From NCBI RefSeq assembly GCF_016545825.1, contig NC_052615.1, positions 32,947,516-33,011,515 on the forward strand: a stretch of DNA of 64,000 nucleotides, read 5' to 3'. The notes below the pieces were generated by a model. The model saw only the letters and a program-made list of their open reading frames with translations, had not been told where the DNA came from and did not search any database. The stretch is from Eucalyptus grandis (lineage: Eukaryota; Streptophyta; Magnoliopsida; Myrtales; Myrtaceae). Shown here one piece after another: positions 35,333-46,850 of this stretch (positions are counted from its first letter, which is position 1; each line of letters opens with the position of its first letter). A program made the position numbers and the translations under genes.

Positions 35333-35660
35333 GGCCCATCCCACCGACTCCGAGTTAACAGCGACAGGGCATTGGAAAAACATCCGACCAATCAGAGAAG
35401 CGCTCGCATCCTCGCTACGATAGACCCGCCCGCGGCCGCGCATTCCCCCTCCTAGGGTTTTATAAGAGCCGAGCCTCGTCGCAAGTTGCTTTCTTCCTCG
35501 GCCGCCTTCCTTAGGGTTTACAGTCGTTCGCTTCCGCTCGCGAGCACCCGCATTTCCGCCCCCCGCCATCTCCCTCTTCCTTCCTCTCTCGAGCTTCGGC
35601 CCGTCCTAGGTTAAAGCAAAGCTCCGCCATGGCTCGCGGCGGGCTGTAGGGTTTCGCGGT
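35333..35660 (+). promoter_or_regulatory. RGG gene 1 promoter and leader: site II, TATA and telo-boxes
   Basis: GGCCCA (site II, TGGGCC on the other strand) is at 35,333-35,338 and a TATAAG box is at 35,461-35,466. AGGGTTT telo-box words lie at about 35,454-35,460, 35,513-35,519 and 35,648-35,654. Site II plus telo-box is the known promoter signature of plant ribosomal and translation genes, which suits an RNA-binding protein with a ribosome link. Motifs are seen; their use is inferred. Confidence 0.6.
35629..35649 (+). CDS. Upstream ORF in the RGG gene 1 leader (MARGGL)
   Basis: A six-codon reading frame, ATG GCT CGC ... CTG TAG, lies between the TATA box and the main start codon, ending 91 bases before it. 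The tandem paralogue has a uORF in the same position with the same MAR start, a Gly at residue 5 or nearby, a Leu end and the same TAGGGTTTCG-type sequence spanning the stop. Translation is not proven. Confidence 0.5.
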   Translation: MARGGL

Positions 35661-35740
35661 TGCTGTCTGGTTGCGCCGGCGGTCGAGGTCCGAGAGGAAG
35701 GCGAGAGCTCCTTGAGGTAGAGAGAGAGAGAGAGAGAGAG

Positions 35741-37088
35741 ATGGCGACCGCGAACCCTTTCGACATCCTCGGTGACGACGACAATGAGGACCCCAGCCAG
35801 CTCCTCGCCGCCGCCGCCGCCGCCGCCGCCGCCAAGCCGGCCGAGAAGCCGAAGAAGGGCCCGGCCCAGGCCGCCGCCCCACCGTCGAAGCCGGCCGCCA
35901 AGCTGCCCTCCAAGCCGCTCCCCCCTGCTCAAGCTGGTGAGTGAGCTCTGCCGCGGCTCCGTTTCGGTTTCTGGCGTTGATTTTGTTGCTCTTAGCGGTG
36001 TGGAATCTCGATATTTGTCATCCGTCTTTTCACTTGAGGAGTGAAAAAAATCAATCCTTTTGCTGTAATTATGAGACATTGAAATGAAGAGAGCGTGTAT
36101 TTAGATAGCGATTTGAGAAGATTGTTGCTGCAAATGAGAAATTTTGGGGAAATTTCGGATTGATTCTGTTGTGATTTCTTGGTAAACATGGGTTGACTCT
36201 GTGAGCGAGAAAGCTGCAGCGCAAGGTCGTTTCAGGTAAATTTTTGCTGTATTGATTATTGTTTAGCTTCAATGCGCTGGCTTGTAAGTATTGCGCTTTG
36301 CGGTCATTCTAGTAATAGGGATTTTCTTGCCTTTTAAGCCATAGTTGCAATTGGTAATTTAGATGTGTGCTGAGTACCTTCACTTGAAATTGTTGACTGT
36401 CAGCGCTAAAGTACGAGCTTCTTGTACTTAAGCGGACCAGTTTTTGACCAGCCGTTTGATGTTGCATTTGGGCGAGATCAACGAACAAAATAAAGTTAGA
36501 AAACTTTTGTCTTTTTTCCCATTTAGTTTCGTGCTTCAAATACCATTTACTTAAGTTAATATTTAATTTTCTGTCTGACTTGGCTTATAGCTGGGATGGT
36601 GAAAAGTATCGGAACTTTTGCTTGATTGTTCTGGTGCTTGTAAACCTGTCTTTGCCTTTCTCTTACCTAAGTTGGTGATAGTTTTTCCCAAGAACTATAT
36701 TTGGAAATTGACGAACTATATGATGATATTCTGTAACAGTGAAGGAAGCAAGGAGTGACACTGGTGGGCGCGGACGTGGTCGTGGAGGTGGTCGGGGTTA
36801 CGGCCGTGGCCGTGGAGGCGGTCGTGGCTATGACCAAGATTCAGGGAACTACGATGGACCAGCTGGCAATAATGGTTTTTCTGGTGGTTATAGACCCTCG
36901 GAGGAAGGAGATTCTGGAAAATCATCTGAAAGGGGTGGTCGTGGCTTTTTCCGCGGAGGTCGCCCTGGTGGTTATAACAATGAAGAAGCTGGTGAGGGGG
37001 AGCGTCCAAGGAGAGCGTTTGATCGCCGCAGTGGCACTGGACGAGGGTTGGTATTGTAGACAAGAATGTTACATCTTAGCAATTTTAG

Positions 37089-37122
<34 letters not shown>

Positions 37123-39391
37123 GCACGCACGCGCACACTCACATGCACACGCACAAGAATGCACCTTTCCAATGCATCCAAGAAGTTAATCACACACTCA
37201 AGTATGCGCCCTCCCATGTTATGCACACATACATGCAAATGGACAACCCATATACATGCCCAAAGTTGTGCTATTAATGCTGATCCAAAATAATTGCTTC
37301 AGAAATGAGACTAAACGAGATGGAGCTGGTCGTGGAAACTGGGGAGCTCCAACTGATGAAATTGCTCCGTATGCACTTTGTTTGCTAACTTTTGATATCT
37401 AACTATTATTATTTTTTTTTCCTTTGGGTGATTCTTTTGATCTATTGATATTGTTATTTTTGCAATGCTCAGAGAGACTGAAGAACCTGTCACTGAAGTT
37501 GAGAAAACTGGGGGTTCTGAGAAGCAGTTGGCTGGTGAGGATGGTGCAGATGCTAGCAAGGAGAAACCTCTGAATGAACCAGAAGAAAAGGAGCCTGAAG
37601 ATAAGGTAAATCTATCGTGTGTTCATGGATCATCTTTATGGATCAGTTGTCCTCTTCTGGGCTGCACCCTGTATTCTGTGACAGTATCATGGTCCAACCC
37701 TTTTCTTATGATCAAGTAGTTTTCAAAAGCCATTCCTACTTTCAAGACCATGCTCAATCTGTGGAGAGAAGCTTGATTTGGCCAAATGCATATTTTATTC
37801 ATTTGGGGTGGGTTAATTGTTTGACTTTGTTGTTCGGAGTGTTTCTATCTGTGTATTAAGAATACTTGAGAATGCATGGTAAGCCGAAATTAAATGGCTG
37901 AAAAGCTCAAGAGTGGCAATTACTACAGCAATAGTGGAAGGAAAAAGCTGGGCAGTAGTACCACCTGAATAAGGGAAGTACTTCTCTAGGCTTAACTTCC
38001 CTTAGTTTCTCTCCATTTCCACCCAGTCAATCAAAGTTTTGATCTTAGCTGCGTCTACTTTCTAAAGAAGCAGAATTGTTGCAAGTGCTCCAACCACCTC
38101 CCTTGGAGCTTGTAATTTTCTTTTTTTATCTGATGCTCATGAAGAAGCGAAAATGTCAGGATGATTCTGGGGATGGATGATCAGGAGCACTTTATAGTTT
38201 TCCACCTTTCTTTCTTCTGTCTTGAGATGAAATATATATGCTGGCATGCCAAAAGAACTCCTGGCATGCACTTAGAAGAGGAATTCTTCAAGTCACTTGA
38301 AGATTGATTGATACTGTTGGGGTATAGGTTATTGAGATGTTTAGAATTGCAATACCCCATCGTGCTTTCGCTGGGGATCGAAGATACTGTTTGCTATTTC
38401 TGTAAACAAGTCTATCTACCAATCTACCTGAGGAAAATTGATAAGGTTTCTTTTTTTAAGTTGTAGGGAATGTTTGCTTAGCTTGTGGGAAGGAGGATAG
38501 GAAGCTGCATTTGTTACTTTGTTGGTCGAAGTAACATTATTGGCCAGACAGACTGAAAAAGATTGTTTATTCAAGTTTTGTTGGAAAAGAGTTCTATCCC
38601 AGTCTGTCTGATCAGCCAACCTTAGGATTTGTGTTATAAAATTGTTGTCCACAGCCTTTAATGTTTTGACCTATTTGACATGTATTTTTCTGACTTATTT
38701 AGGAGATGACATTAGAAGAGTATGAGAAGGTCTTTGAAGAGAACAGGAAGTCATTGCTTGCACTGAAGACTGAGGAAAGGAAAGTAGAGCTGGACAAAGA
38801 TTTGAAGTCCATGCAACAACTTTCTAACAAGAAGAAGGACAACAATGACATCTTTATCAAGCTGGTGAGAATAATTGTTAATTGTTTTTGTTTTCATATT
38901 TTCATTAATGGTTGCTGAGAAACATCATGCTAACCAAGCCTTTTTTTTTTTGTTTTTTGGTTGTAGGGATCTGAGAAGGACAAACGCAAAGAGGCTGCTG
39001 AGAAAGAAGAGAAAGCCAAGAAGGTTTGCTTTAGAGATCTGAGTTTATTTCATGTTCTTAGATATCTAATTGAAGATGCCTCCTTTTCATGTATTCATGT
39101 CTCCACATAAGAATTGAATGCCGTGTGGGCTTTGCTTCATAATTGGTGTCTCCTCACGTCCATGCATTCTTTTGTCTGTAGTCTGTCAGCATAAATGAGT
39201 TTCTGAAGCCTGCTGAAGGGGAGAGATACTACAACCCGGGTGGTCGTGGGCGAGGACGTGGCCGTGGTGCCAGAGGTGGTTATGGCGGTGGCGGTGGCGG
39301 TGGCGGTGGCGGTGGCGGTGGCTATGCTAGAGATGTCTCTGCTCCTTCGATCGAGGATCCTGGCCAGTTCCCTTCCCTTGGTGGGAAATAA
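35741..39391 (+). CDS. RGG-box nuclear/cytoplasmic RNA-binding protein (RGGA/HABP4-SERBP1 family), copy 1
   Basis: Seven exons: 35741-35936, 36740-37046, 37303-37368, 37473-37605, 38703-38864, 38967-39023, 39182-39391. All GT-AG; phase closes to 376 residues. The Stm1-type N-terminus is NPFDILGDDDNEDPSQLL (about 5-22), then a nine-Ala tract and Lys/Pro-rich linker. Exon 2 is an RGG box (GRGRGRGGGRGYGRGRGGGR). The HABP4/PAI-RBP1 domain begins at RRSGTGRG and includes KRDGAGRGNWG and a charged helix EEYEKVFEENRKSLLALK. The C-terminal exon has SINEFLKPAEGERYYNPGGR, RGG repeats, a long Gly run and SIEDPGQFPSLGGK. Arabidopsis RGGA (At4g16830) binds RNA and affects salt and drought responses; yeast Stm1 binds ribosomes. 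Telo-box motifs in the leader fit that class. Its tandem duplicate lies 2.7 kb downstream in the same direction. Confidence 0.93.
37089..37150 (+). repeat. (CT)n(AC)n microsatellite in intron 2 of RGG gene 1
   Basis: A CT run (37,089-37,112) passes directly into AC and CACG-type repeats. The second paralogue has a (CT)n run at the same place, about 40 bases after the exon 2 donor, but without the AC extension, so the CT tract predates the tandem duplication. Confidence 0.85.
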
Positions 39392-41640
39392 GGTTTTGCC
39401 ACCGCATATACTTCAGGTTGATATACTTCATGCTTGAAGTTGTTGTGACCTTCCAGGACAGTTGGGTATGAACGGGAATGCTATTCTTCCTGTAATAGAA
39501 ACCTTTGGATGGATGTTATTCGTCTTTTTGAGTGTAAAAATTTTAGTTACTCCATGGATTTACTTTGGTTTTCTTTTGACTCGAATCAGTTTTGATTTTG
39601 TTAGATGAGAATGAATTTAGCCTCTTACGCGACTCTTGCTTCCTTCAAGTTGAATTTATATTATTGTCCCAATACATGTGATCTCGAAGGCAATGATATC
39701 TGCTCCGTTGCTACATATCCCTGCTTCATCCTGTTCGGTCACATTAGTGATCTGTGATAGCAGGGATGTGGATGAGCACCACAACTCACAAGTCACAAAG
39801 ATACCCTTCAGGGTGGATAGTTTTGATGATTTGCTTGAGCACTTCGATTTCCCTAAGGTGATGGTCCCTTCTTACTTGCCAAGATGTCATTCAATCTACA
39901 GGATGATTCACAAAGAGCGAAGGAGAGGTTGAAGCCACTAATTAAGTTGGTGCTACAAGTGTTGATGAACGTGTTTAGGTCTCTCTTCTAGATCCGAGCT
40001 GTTCTACGGATGAAGGCTCTCTTTCTAAATATTATGACCCAGCTGAGTTTTAGAGATTTGTTATCTTGTCAAGATCCGTGAAATGGACATGGCTGGTTCC
40101 CACGTGACACCGGCCTTGGTGGCCGATCCTTACCAATGCCATCAGATATTGCGTGTCTAGACACGGCCATATTGAAAATGAACGAGATTGGAGCGACGGT
40201 AATGGCCCCTCGACCTTCCATGATGAGTGCATCGGCATGGAGGTGAAATGTATTCCTAAGCGCTTAGATACTCAAGTTCATGGTTACGTGTAGGATACAT
40301 GGGACTACAGCTGATTCAATCCCGTTCTCAAGTAGGTTCATGGAGCTGGTTGAAATGCCCTCACTTTGGAAGAGGCATGAGATTTGAGAGTGAGTGACGA
40401 GGTTGGATGTTAGAGGTGACCAAGAGAGAGAGTGATAGAGGGAGTGACGGATTGACAAGGCTGGAGACTACCGAGAGTGAGAGGAAGAGATGGAGGCGAG
40501 AGATAGAAAAAATTAGGACTTTGATTTGAAATATTCTTTTGTAAAATTAGGACTATGTATATATTCTTTTGTAAAATTAGGACTATGTATATATTCTTTT
40601 GTACACTCTTGATCTCAAACGAGCAAATGAGAGCTGTAGCCGTTGATCTTGTGGGTCCCACGCGCAGCAAAAGTTATGGAAGGCTGCGATGCTGGTTCGT
40701 CCTCGGTCCATTTCATGGTGGGCGAGCGAGTGGTGATCGAGAGAAAATTTGCGGGTCGTTGTGCCCATCACCGGCCCCAGAGAAAGCACGACTCGGATAG
40801 GACCGCCACGTCACAGCGATCCCCGATCTGGAAATTTGTCATCTTATTTAAGCAAGAAGACGACAGTCCCCCGAACACAATAAAAGTGAGAAAAAACCAA
40901 CATGGATGCTGTCGCATACGTTCGGCAGAGCGCGTCAAGGGGACAAAAGCATGGACCGAACGAATCATTATCATTCGGACATTCGAGCTATCAAGAAAGA
41001 GCAATGGAATTCAAACTGAATATCATGTCTTCCACGAATCTTATCAAATCTCATCCCACATTATTCTTTTATTCATTCATGCTCTTTTGTTCCCTTTTAG
41101 GTAAGATTATAATGCGTAAAACGATATTTAGACTATATAAGATTCGACCCGCATGAAAGGGATCTTATCAATTTATGCAAACCTCCATATAATTGAATAT
41201 ATATATGTCTTGCTGACAAGGAGTTGGATTAGATGGTAAGGGAACTCTCTTGTCCTTGTGATTTTCAATTTGAGTCTTCTCTTAAGCACTCGAGAAGTAA
41301 AATCTCGAATGCAGCAAATTAATACGAAGGGATGCACTCTTCAATTTGTCTCAAGAGATAGATTGATCAAGGTGTACGGAAATTTGTGTGGACACTACCC
41401 GATCACGAAACCCATATATACACATATGGTTATGGGTAGTCTTCAGCATGTTCCAGGTCTTAGTTCTAGTACAACTAATTCCTCGTCGAAATGTAATTAT
41501 ATCCTCGAGAGTTTTATCGCAGTTTCTATTGAGATTGTGGTAGCTCCTTTTTTTTTTTTTTTTTTTTAATGAATAAATCGAGTTTGGGGTATCTCGGTAA
41601 TTTAAGAGCTACAGTGCAAGAGAGAATTCGGTGACATTAG
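39392..41640. other. RGG gene 1 3' region and inter-paralogue spacer
   Basis: From 39,392 to about 40,160 the DNA is recognisably similar to 46,851-47,830 downstream of copy 2 (shared words catgcttgaagttgttgtga, tccatggatttactttg, tatcttgtcaagat and caccggcc/accagcc-type blocks), so the tandem duplication extends past the genes. A 28-bp unit (atattcttttgtaaaatta...) is repeated two and a half times at about 40,533-40,602. About 40,600-41,640 has no counterpart and no recognised gene. Confidence 0.6.
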
Positions 41641-41756
41641 CTTCGGAAAAGTATGCAAGATCGAGCGTCCGCAGATCGCTCGCATCGCCTCGACGGAATC
41701 CAGGGGCGAGCGTACGGTGCACCCGGTCGCAGCCGAACGCGCCCCCGGGGGCCTTT

Positions 41757-41830
41757 TATAAGAGACGGAGGGAGAGGGCTTTTTCGCCTGAGGTTATCTT
41801 CTTTTCCTGCCGCATTCGCTAGGGTTTTCA
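41757..41830 (+). promoter_or_regulatory. RGG gene 2 TATA box, telo-box and (CT)n leader
   Basis: TATAAG at 41,757-41,762 sits in the same TTTTATAAGAG context as in copy 1. A telo-box word (ctagggttt) follows near 41,819-41,827 and a (CT)n run at about 41,832-41,852. The core promoter architecture is conserved between the two paralogues. Confidence 0.6.
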
Positions 41831-41946
41831 GTCTCTCTCTCTCTCTCTCTCTACACTCTCTTCAAGCTCCCTCATCTTTCCACCATCACTTTCTCTCTCT
41901 ACCGACCTCTGCTCTCCTCCGGCGGCAGCTTCGATCCGTCAATCGC

Positions 41947-41991
41947 ATGGCTCGCAGCGGCAGCAGCAGCAGCAGCAGCAGCGCGCTCTAG
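41947..41991 (+). CDS. Upstream ORF in the RGG gene 2 leader (MARSGSSSSSSSAL)
   Basis: A 14-codon frame ending in TAG 82 bases before the main ATG. It begins MAR and ends in Leu like the copy 1 uORF, but an AGC codon run has expanded it with seven Ser. The sequence over and after the stop (TAGGGTTTCGGCGGTTGCT) is shared with copy 1. Position and ends are conserved; the middle is not. Translation is not proven. Confidence 0.5.
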   Translation: MARSGSSSSSSSAL

Positions 41992-42073
41992 GGTTTCGGC
42001 GGTTGCTTCTCGATAAGCGCGGCGTCCGGGGGGTGTCTCTTTTTCTTTGTCTCGAGGCGAGAGCAGAAGAGGG

Positions 42074-45000
42074 ATGGCGACCATGAACCCTTTCGACATC
42101 CTCGGCGACGACGACAATGAGGACCCCACCCAGCTCCTCGCCGCCGCCAAGCCGGTCGAGAAGCCGAAGAAGGCTCCGGCTCCGGCCGCCGCCCCGCCGC
42201 CGCCTAAGCCGGCCGCCTCGCTGCCGTCCAAGCCCCTCCCTCCTGCTCAAGCTGGTGAGCTGATCTCTAGCGTCGGGTTTGGTTGTTTTGGTGCTGTGGA
42301 ATCTTGAAAGTCGATGTCTTTATGCTCTGCTCGAGGGGAAAAAGGAATTTCGTTGTTTTTGCCGGAAATATGATATCGGGAAATGCATGGAGCTTGTGTT
42401 TAGATAGCGATTCTCAGAAATGGAATAACTCTTTTGAGGTTTTTCTGGTTAACATGGTTTGTTACTCTTTGAGCAAGAAACCTGGACTGCAAGTTCATTT
42501 CAGTTAATTTGGGTGCGGCATGTGTGATTGGTTAGCTGCCATGTATGGCTTGCAAGGGTTGGACTTGGTAATTTGTTTGATGATGGCGGTTTTCTTGCTT
42601 TGTTTTTTGGGCATCAGTTGCAAGTAATAATTTAGCAGCTGGTTTTTTCGTTGATTCATCAGAAGAATAATATGGTAGCTGAATCTGTAGGATTCGTTGT
42701 CGCAATCGAGTGTCAAAATCCCAATGATGAGTTTTGCGATTTTTAAGGAAACGTTTTCTTGGTTGGAATAAATATGGCTGATGGTATACCGAGTACCTTA
42801 AGCTGGACGTTGTCTGTCATTGCCAAAGTAACACCGTTTTGTATTGAGATACATCAGTTTTGACCAGATGTTGGGTGTTGCATGACACTTGAAATTTTCA
42901 TTCATTGCAGCCTCTTATTATCCTCTTGTTTATCCTCGACAGAGAGGTTTCTGAATTGTTCAATTCTCTTGCTCATTGTGCGTTCATGAATTTTGCAAAT
43001 GATTTATGGTTTTCTTAATTTGATTCTATCTTAGTTACAAGAAAAAGGGGGAGGAGAAAGGTTAAGCAACGAAGTGTAATTTCATTCTTGCAGACTTTAG
43101 AACTTTTTTTATTTTGGTGGCAAGTATAGAGATTAGCTTCATCTTATTTTATGGTCATATTGTCAATCGATCCTACCAGGGGCAGTTTTTGTGCTTTAAA
43201 TGCCATTTACTCGAGCTATTACTTAATTTACTCTTGACGCCTAGCTTTGCTCTTCCCTGGGGTACTAATGAGTATTAGAATCTTTTGACTCAAACCTTTC
43301 GCTTCTTTTAAACCTGTCTTTCCTTTTTCTGTCTTTACACAATGAAAATTATTTTCATTCGAAATTGACTGACTATATACTATCTTCTATACTAGTGAGG
43401 GAAACGAGGAGTGATACTGGACGTGGCCGTGGCCGTGGAGGCGGTCGTGGTTATGGCCGTGGCCGTGGAGGCGGTCGAGGATATGACCAAGAATCAGGAT
43501 ACAGCGAGGGAGCAGTGGGTGGCAATGATGGCTTTTCTGGGGGTTATAGAGCCTCAGAGGAAGGAGATTCTGGGAAACCATCTGAAAGGCGTGGTGGGCC
43601 TCGGGGTCCTTTCCGTGGAAGTGGAGGTCGCCGTGGCGGTTTTAACAATGGAGAAGCTGGCGAGGGGGAGCGTCCAAGAAGAACATTTGAACGCCGCAGT
43701 GGCACTGGACGAGGGTTGGTATTGTACACCAAGAATGTTGCATTTTAGCTTTGAGTCTCTCTCTCTCTCTCTCTCTCTCTCATGCATGCGCGAGTGCGTG
43801 TTCCCAACGCTACCATGATCTTACACTCAATGCTTGCCCTGCCACATTATGTATGCATACATATAAAAGAGAACCACATAGCACTGCCAATGTTTTGCTA
43901 TTGATGCTGATCCAAATTAATTGCTTCAGAAACGAGTTTAAACGAGATGGAGCTGGTCGTGGAAACTGGGGAACTCCTACTGATGAAATTGCTCCGTAAG
44001 ATATCTTGCTATTATTGAATTTCTGTTCACCATTGGGTGATTCTTTTTAATTCATCAATATTTTTATTTTGCTGTGCTCAGGGAGCCTGAAGAACCTGTT
44101 GTGGAAGTTGAAAAAAATGTGGGATCTGAGAAGCAGTTGGTTGATGAGGAGGCTGCAGATGCTAGCAAAGAGAATCCTTTGAATGAACCAGAGGAAAAAG
44201 AGCCTGAAGATAAGGTAAATTCATCTTGTGGTCACGGGTATTCTTTATGATCAATAGTCCCCTTCTTGGCTGCACCTTTTATCATGTGACCCCATGAAAA
44301 TCCAACCGTCCTTATGATGCCTTATCTCAGGCATTTAGGTAAAACTGTTTCTACCTTCTAGAACATATTCAAACAGTTGATCGAAGCTTGATAGTGCCAA
44401 ATACACATTTTATTCTTTATCATGGATTGAGTGCTTGACTTTGTTGTGCGGGATGTTTCTATCGATATTTCAAGAAAACCTGAGGATGCATAAAAAGCTG
44501 AATGTTGCATGGCTAAAAAAGCTTAAGAATCGCAATTACTGGGGCAATAGTGGAAAGACTCTTTGTCATAATCAATTTTTGGAAAAAAGCTAGGGCAATG
44601 GTGCTACCTGACAAGGAAATTACTTATCTAGTTTTAACTTCCGTTAGTTCCTCCACTAACTCCTGATCGATTGAAGCATTAATCCAAGCTGCTATTTTTC
44701 TAAGTGGCTAATTTGTTGCGGGTTCTCTGGCTACCTACCATGGGGCTTGTTTTTCCTTTTTTTTTTTCTCTGATGCCATGGAGCTTGTATTTTCCTTCTT
44801 TTCTCTGATGCCGATGATAAGCAAAAACTTCCGCATGGTTCTTGGTTATGGATGGTGCTGAACAGTTTATAGTTTTCCATCTTTTTTCCCCTTCGGTTCT
44901 TGCATGAGCATTTATGCCGGGCATGCCAAAAAAAACTCCTGCTGTACACTAAGAGGGGGAGTCCAAGTCCTTTGTGATTCTTTCTGTTGGAAAATAGGTT

Positions 45001-46850
45001 GTTGAGATGTTTAGAACTGCAAGATTGCCCAGTGCCGTGGCGGAGGATTGAAGAATGTTTGCTGTTAGTTTGAACAAGTCCATTCACCAATTTGCCTGAG
45101 GAAAATTAACAAGATTTCTTGAAAACCAATGTTTGCTGAGTTAGTGGGGAGTTGGATAGGAAGTATCTGTGTGGCGAGCGACCTTTTGGACCAGTGTCTC
45201 AAGATCGTCATTAACAGGCTCTGATAACGAGATTTCTTGAAAATTGTAGCCAATGTTTGCTTAGCTAGTGGGAAGGTGGATAGGAAGTATCTGTGTGACC
45301 AGTCACCTTTTAAACCAGTGTTTCCAGATCGTGATTAACAGGCTTTGATGACAAGATTTCTTGAATATTGTAGCCAATGTTTGGTTAGCTAGTGTAAAGG
45401 TGGATAGGAAGTATCCCTGTGACCAGCTAGGAAGAATCTGTGTGACCAGCCACCTTTTGGACCGGTCTCTCAAGATTGTCATTGACATGCTTTGATGACA
45501 AGATTTCTTGAAAATTGTAGCCGATGTTTGCTTAGCTAGTGGAAAGGTGGATAGGACGTGTCTGTGTCCAGCCACCTTTTGGACCAGTGTTTCAAGATAA
45601 TCATTGACAGGCTTGATGACAAGGTTTCTTGAAAATTGTAGCCAATGTTTGCTTAGCTAGTGGGAAGGTGGATAGGAAGTATCTGTGTGACCAGTCACCT
45701 TTTAAACCAGTGTTTCCAGATCGTGATTAACAGGCTTTGATGACAAGATTTCTTGAATATTGTAGCCAATGTTTGGTTAGCTTGTGTAAAGGTGGATAGG
45801 AAGTATCCCTGTGACCAGCTAGGAAGAATCTGTGTGACCAGCTACCATTTGGACCGGTCTCTCAAGATTGTCATTGACATGCTTTGATGACAAGATTTCT
45901 TGAAAATTGTAGCCGATGTTTGCTTAGCTAGTGGAAAGGTGGATAGGACGTGTCTGTGTCCAGCCACCTTTTGGACCAGTGTTTCAAGATAATCATTGAC
46001 AGGCTTGATGACAAGGTTTCTTGAAAATTGTAGCCAATGTTTGCTTAGCTAGTGGGAAGGTGGGTAGGTATTTTCTGTGACCAGCCACCTTTTGGACCAG
46101 TGTTTCATGGTCATCATTGACAGGCTTTGATGTTTTGACCTATTTGACATGTATCCTTCCAATTTATTGTAGGAGATGACATTAGAAGAGTATGAAAAGG
46201 TCCGCGAAGAGAAGAGGAAGGCATTGCTTGCATTGAAGGCTGAGGAAAGGAAAGTGGAGGTGGACAAAGAGTTGAAGTCCATGCAACAACTCTCTAGCAA
46301 GAAGGAAAACCATGACATCTTTATCAAGCTGGTGAGAATTAAAAATTGCTAGCTGATTCTGTTTTATATTTTCATTATTGCTTGCTGAGAAACGTCAATA
46401 CTAAGCAAACATTTTTGTAGGGATCCGAGAAGGACAAACGCAAAGAGGCTGCTGAGAAAGAAGAGAGAGCCAAGAAGGTGCTTGTCTGTTTTCCTTTTTT
46501 CCCTAAGTTTTGGAGATTTGTGTGAACTTCATATTCTTAGCTGTCTAATTGATACTTTCTTTTCATGGATACATGTCTCCACTTGAGAATTGAATTTTAT
46601 ATGTGCTTGAGCTTCATCATTGGCGTCTCCTCACATGCATGTATTCTTTCGTCTGTAGTCTGTCAGCATAAATGAGTTTCTAAAGCCTGCTGAAGGGGAG
46701 AGATACTACAACCCAGGTGGCCGTGGGCGAGGCCGCGGCCGCGGTGCCAGAGGTGGTTATGGTGGTGGAGGTGGTGGTGGCTATGCTAGAGATGCAGCTG
46801 CTCCTTCGATTGAGGATCCTGGCCAGTTCCCCTCCCTTGGTGGGAAATGA
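42074..46850 (+). CDS. RGG-box RNA-binding protein (RGGA/HABP4-SERBP1 family), copy 2
   Basis: Seven exons: 42074-42254, 43396-43714, 43930-43995, 44082-44214, 46173-46331, 46421-46477, 46659-46850. All GT-AG; phase closes to 368 residues. It has the same parts as copy 1: NPFDILGDDDNEDPTQLL, Pro/Ala/Lys linker without the poly-Ala tract, RGG box, KRDGAGRGNWGTPTDE, the charged helix EEYEKVREEKRKALLALK, SINEFLKPAEGERYYNPGGR and the SIEDPGQFPSLGGK end. Exon phases are identical. The C-terminal Gly run is shorter than in copy 1. Intron 4 is about 2 kb, against 1.1 kb in copy 1, because of a minisatellite. Both proteins keep every conserved block, so both are probably functional; division of labour cannot be read from the sequence. 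Confidence 0.93.
43755..43781 (+). repeat. (CT)n microsatellite in intron 2 of RGG gene 2
   Basis: Counterpart of the CT run in copy 1, lying about 40 bases after the exon 2 donor and followed by catgcatgcgc instead of an AC run. Confidence 0.85.
45113..46135 (+). repeat. Eight-unit minisatellite with higher-order structure in RGG gene 2 intron 4
   Basis: Eight units are marked by gatttcttga (or ggtttcttga) at 45,113; 45,231; 45,355; 45,502; 45,623; 45,747; 45,894; 46,015. Unit lengths are 118, 124, 147, 121, 124, 147 and 121, with the last running into the exon 5 region. Each unit contains tagccaatgtttgcttagct, ggtggataggaagtat, gaccagccaccttttgg and ttgacaggcttt words. Units 2-4 and 5-7 form two consecutive 392-bp blocks of identical length that differ at few positions. 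The 147-bp units contain an internal extra gaccagctaggaagaatctg. The array ends just before the exon 5 acceptor. Confidence 0.92.

Noticed and set aside
41212..41310. Possible SINE or tRNA-like A and B boxes
   Set aside because: The A-box-like ggattagatggtaa and B-box-like sequence deviate too far from the consensus, and no tRNA fold or poly(A/T) tail at the right place was found.
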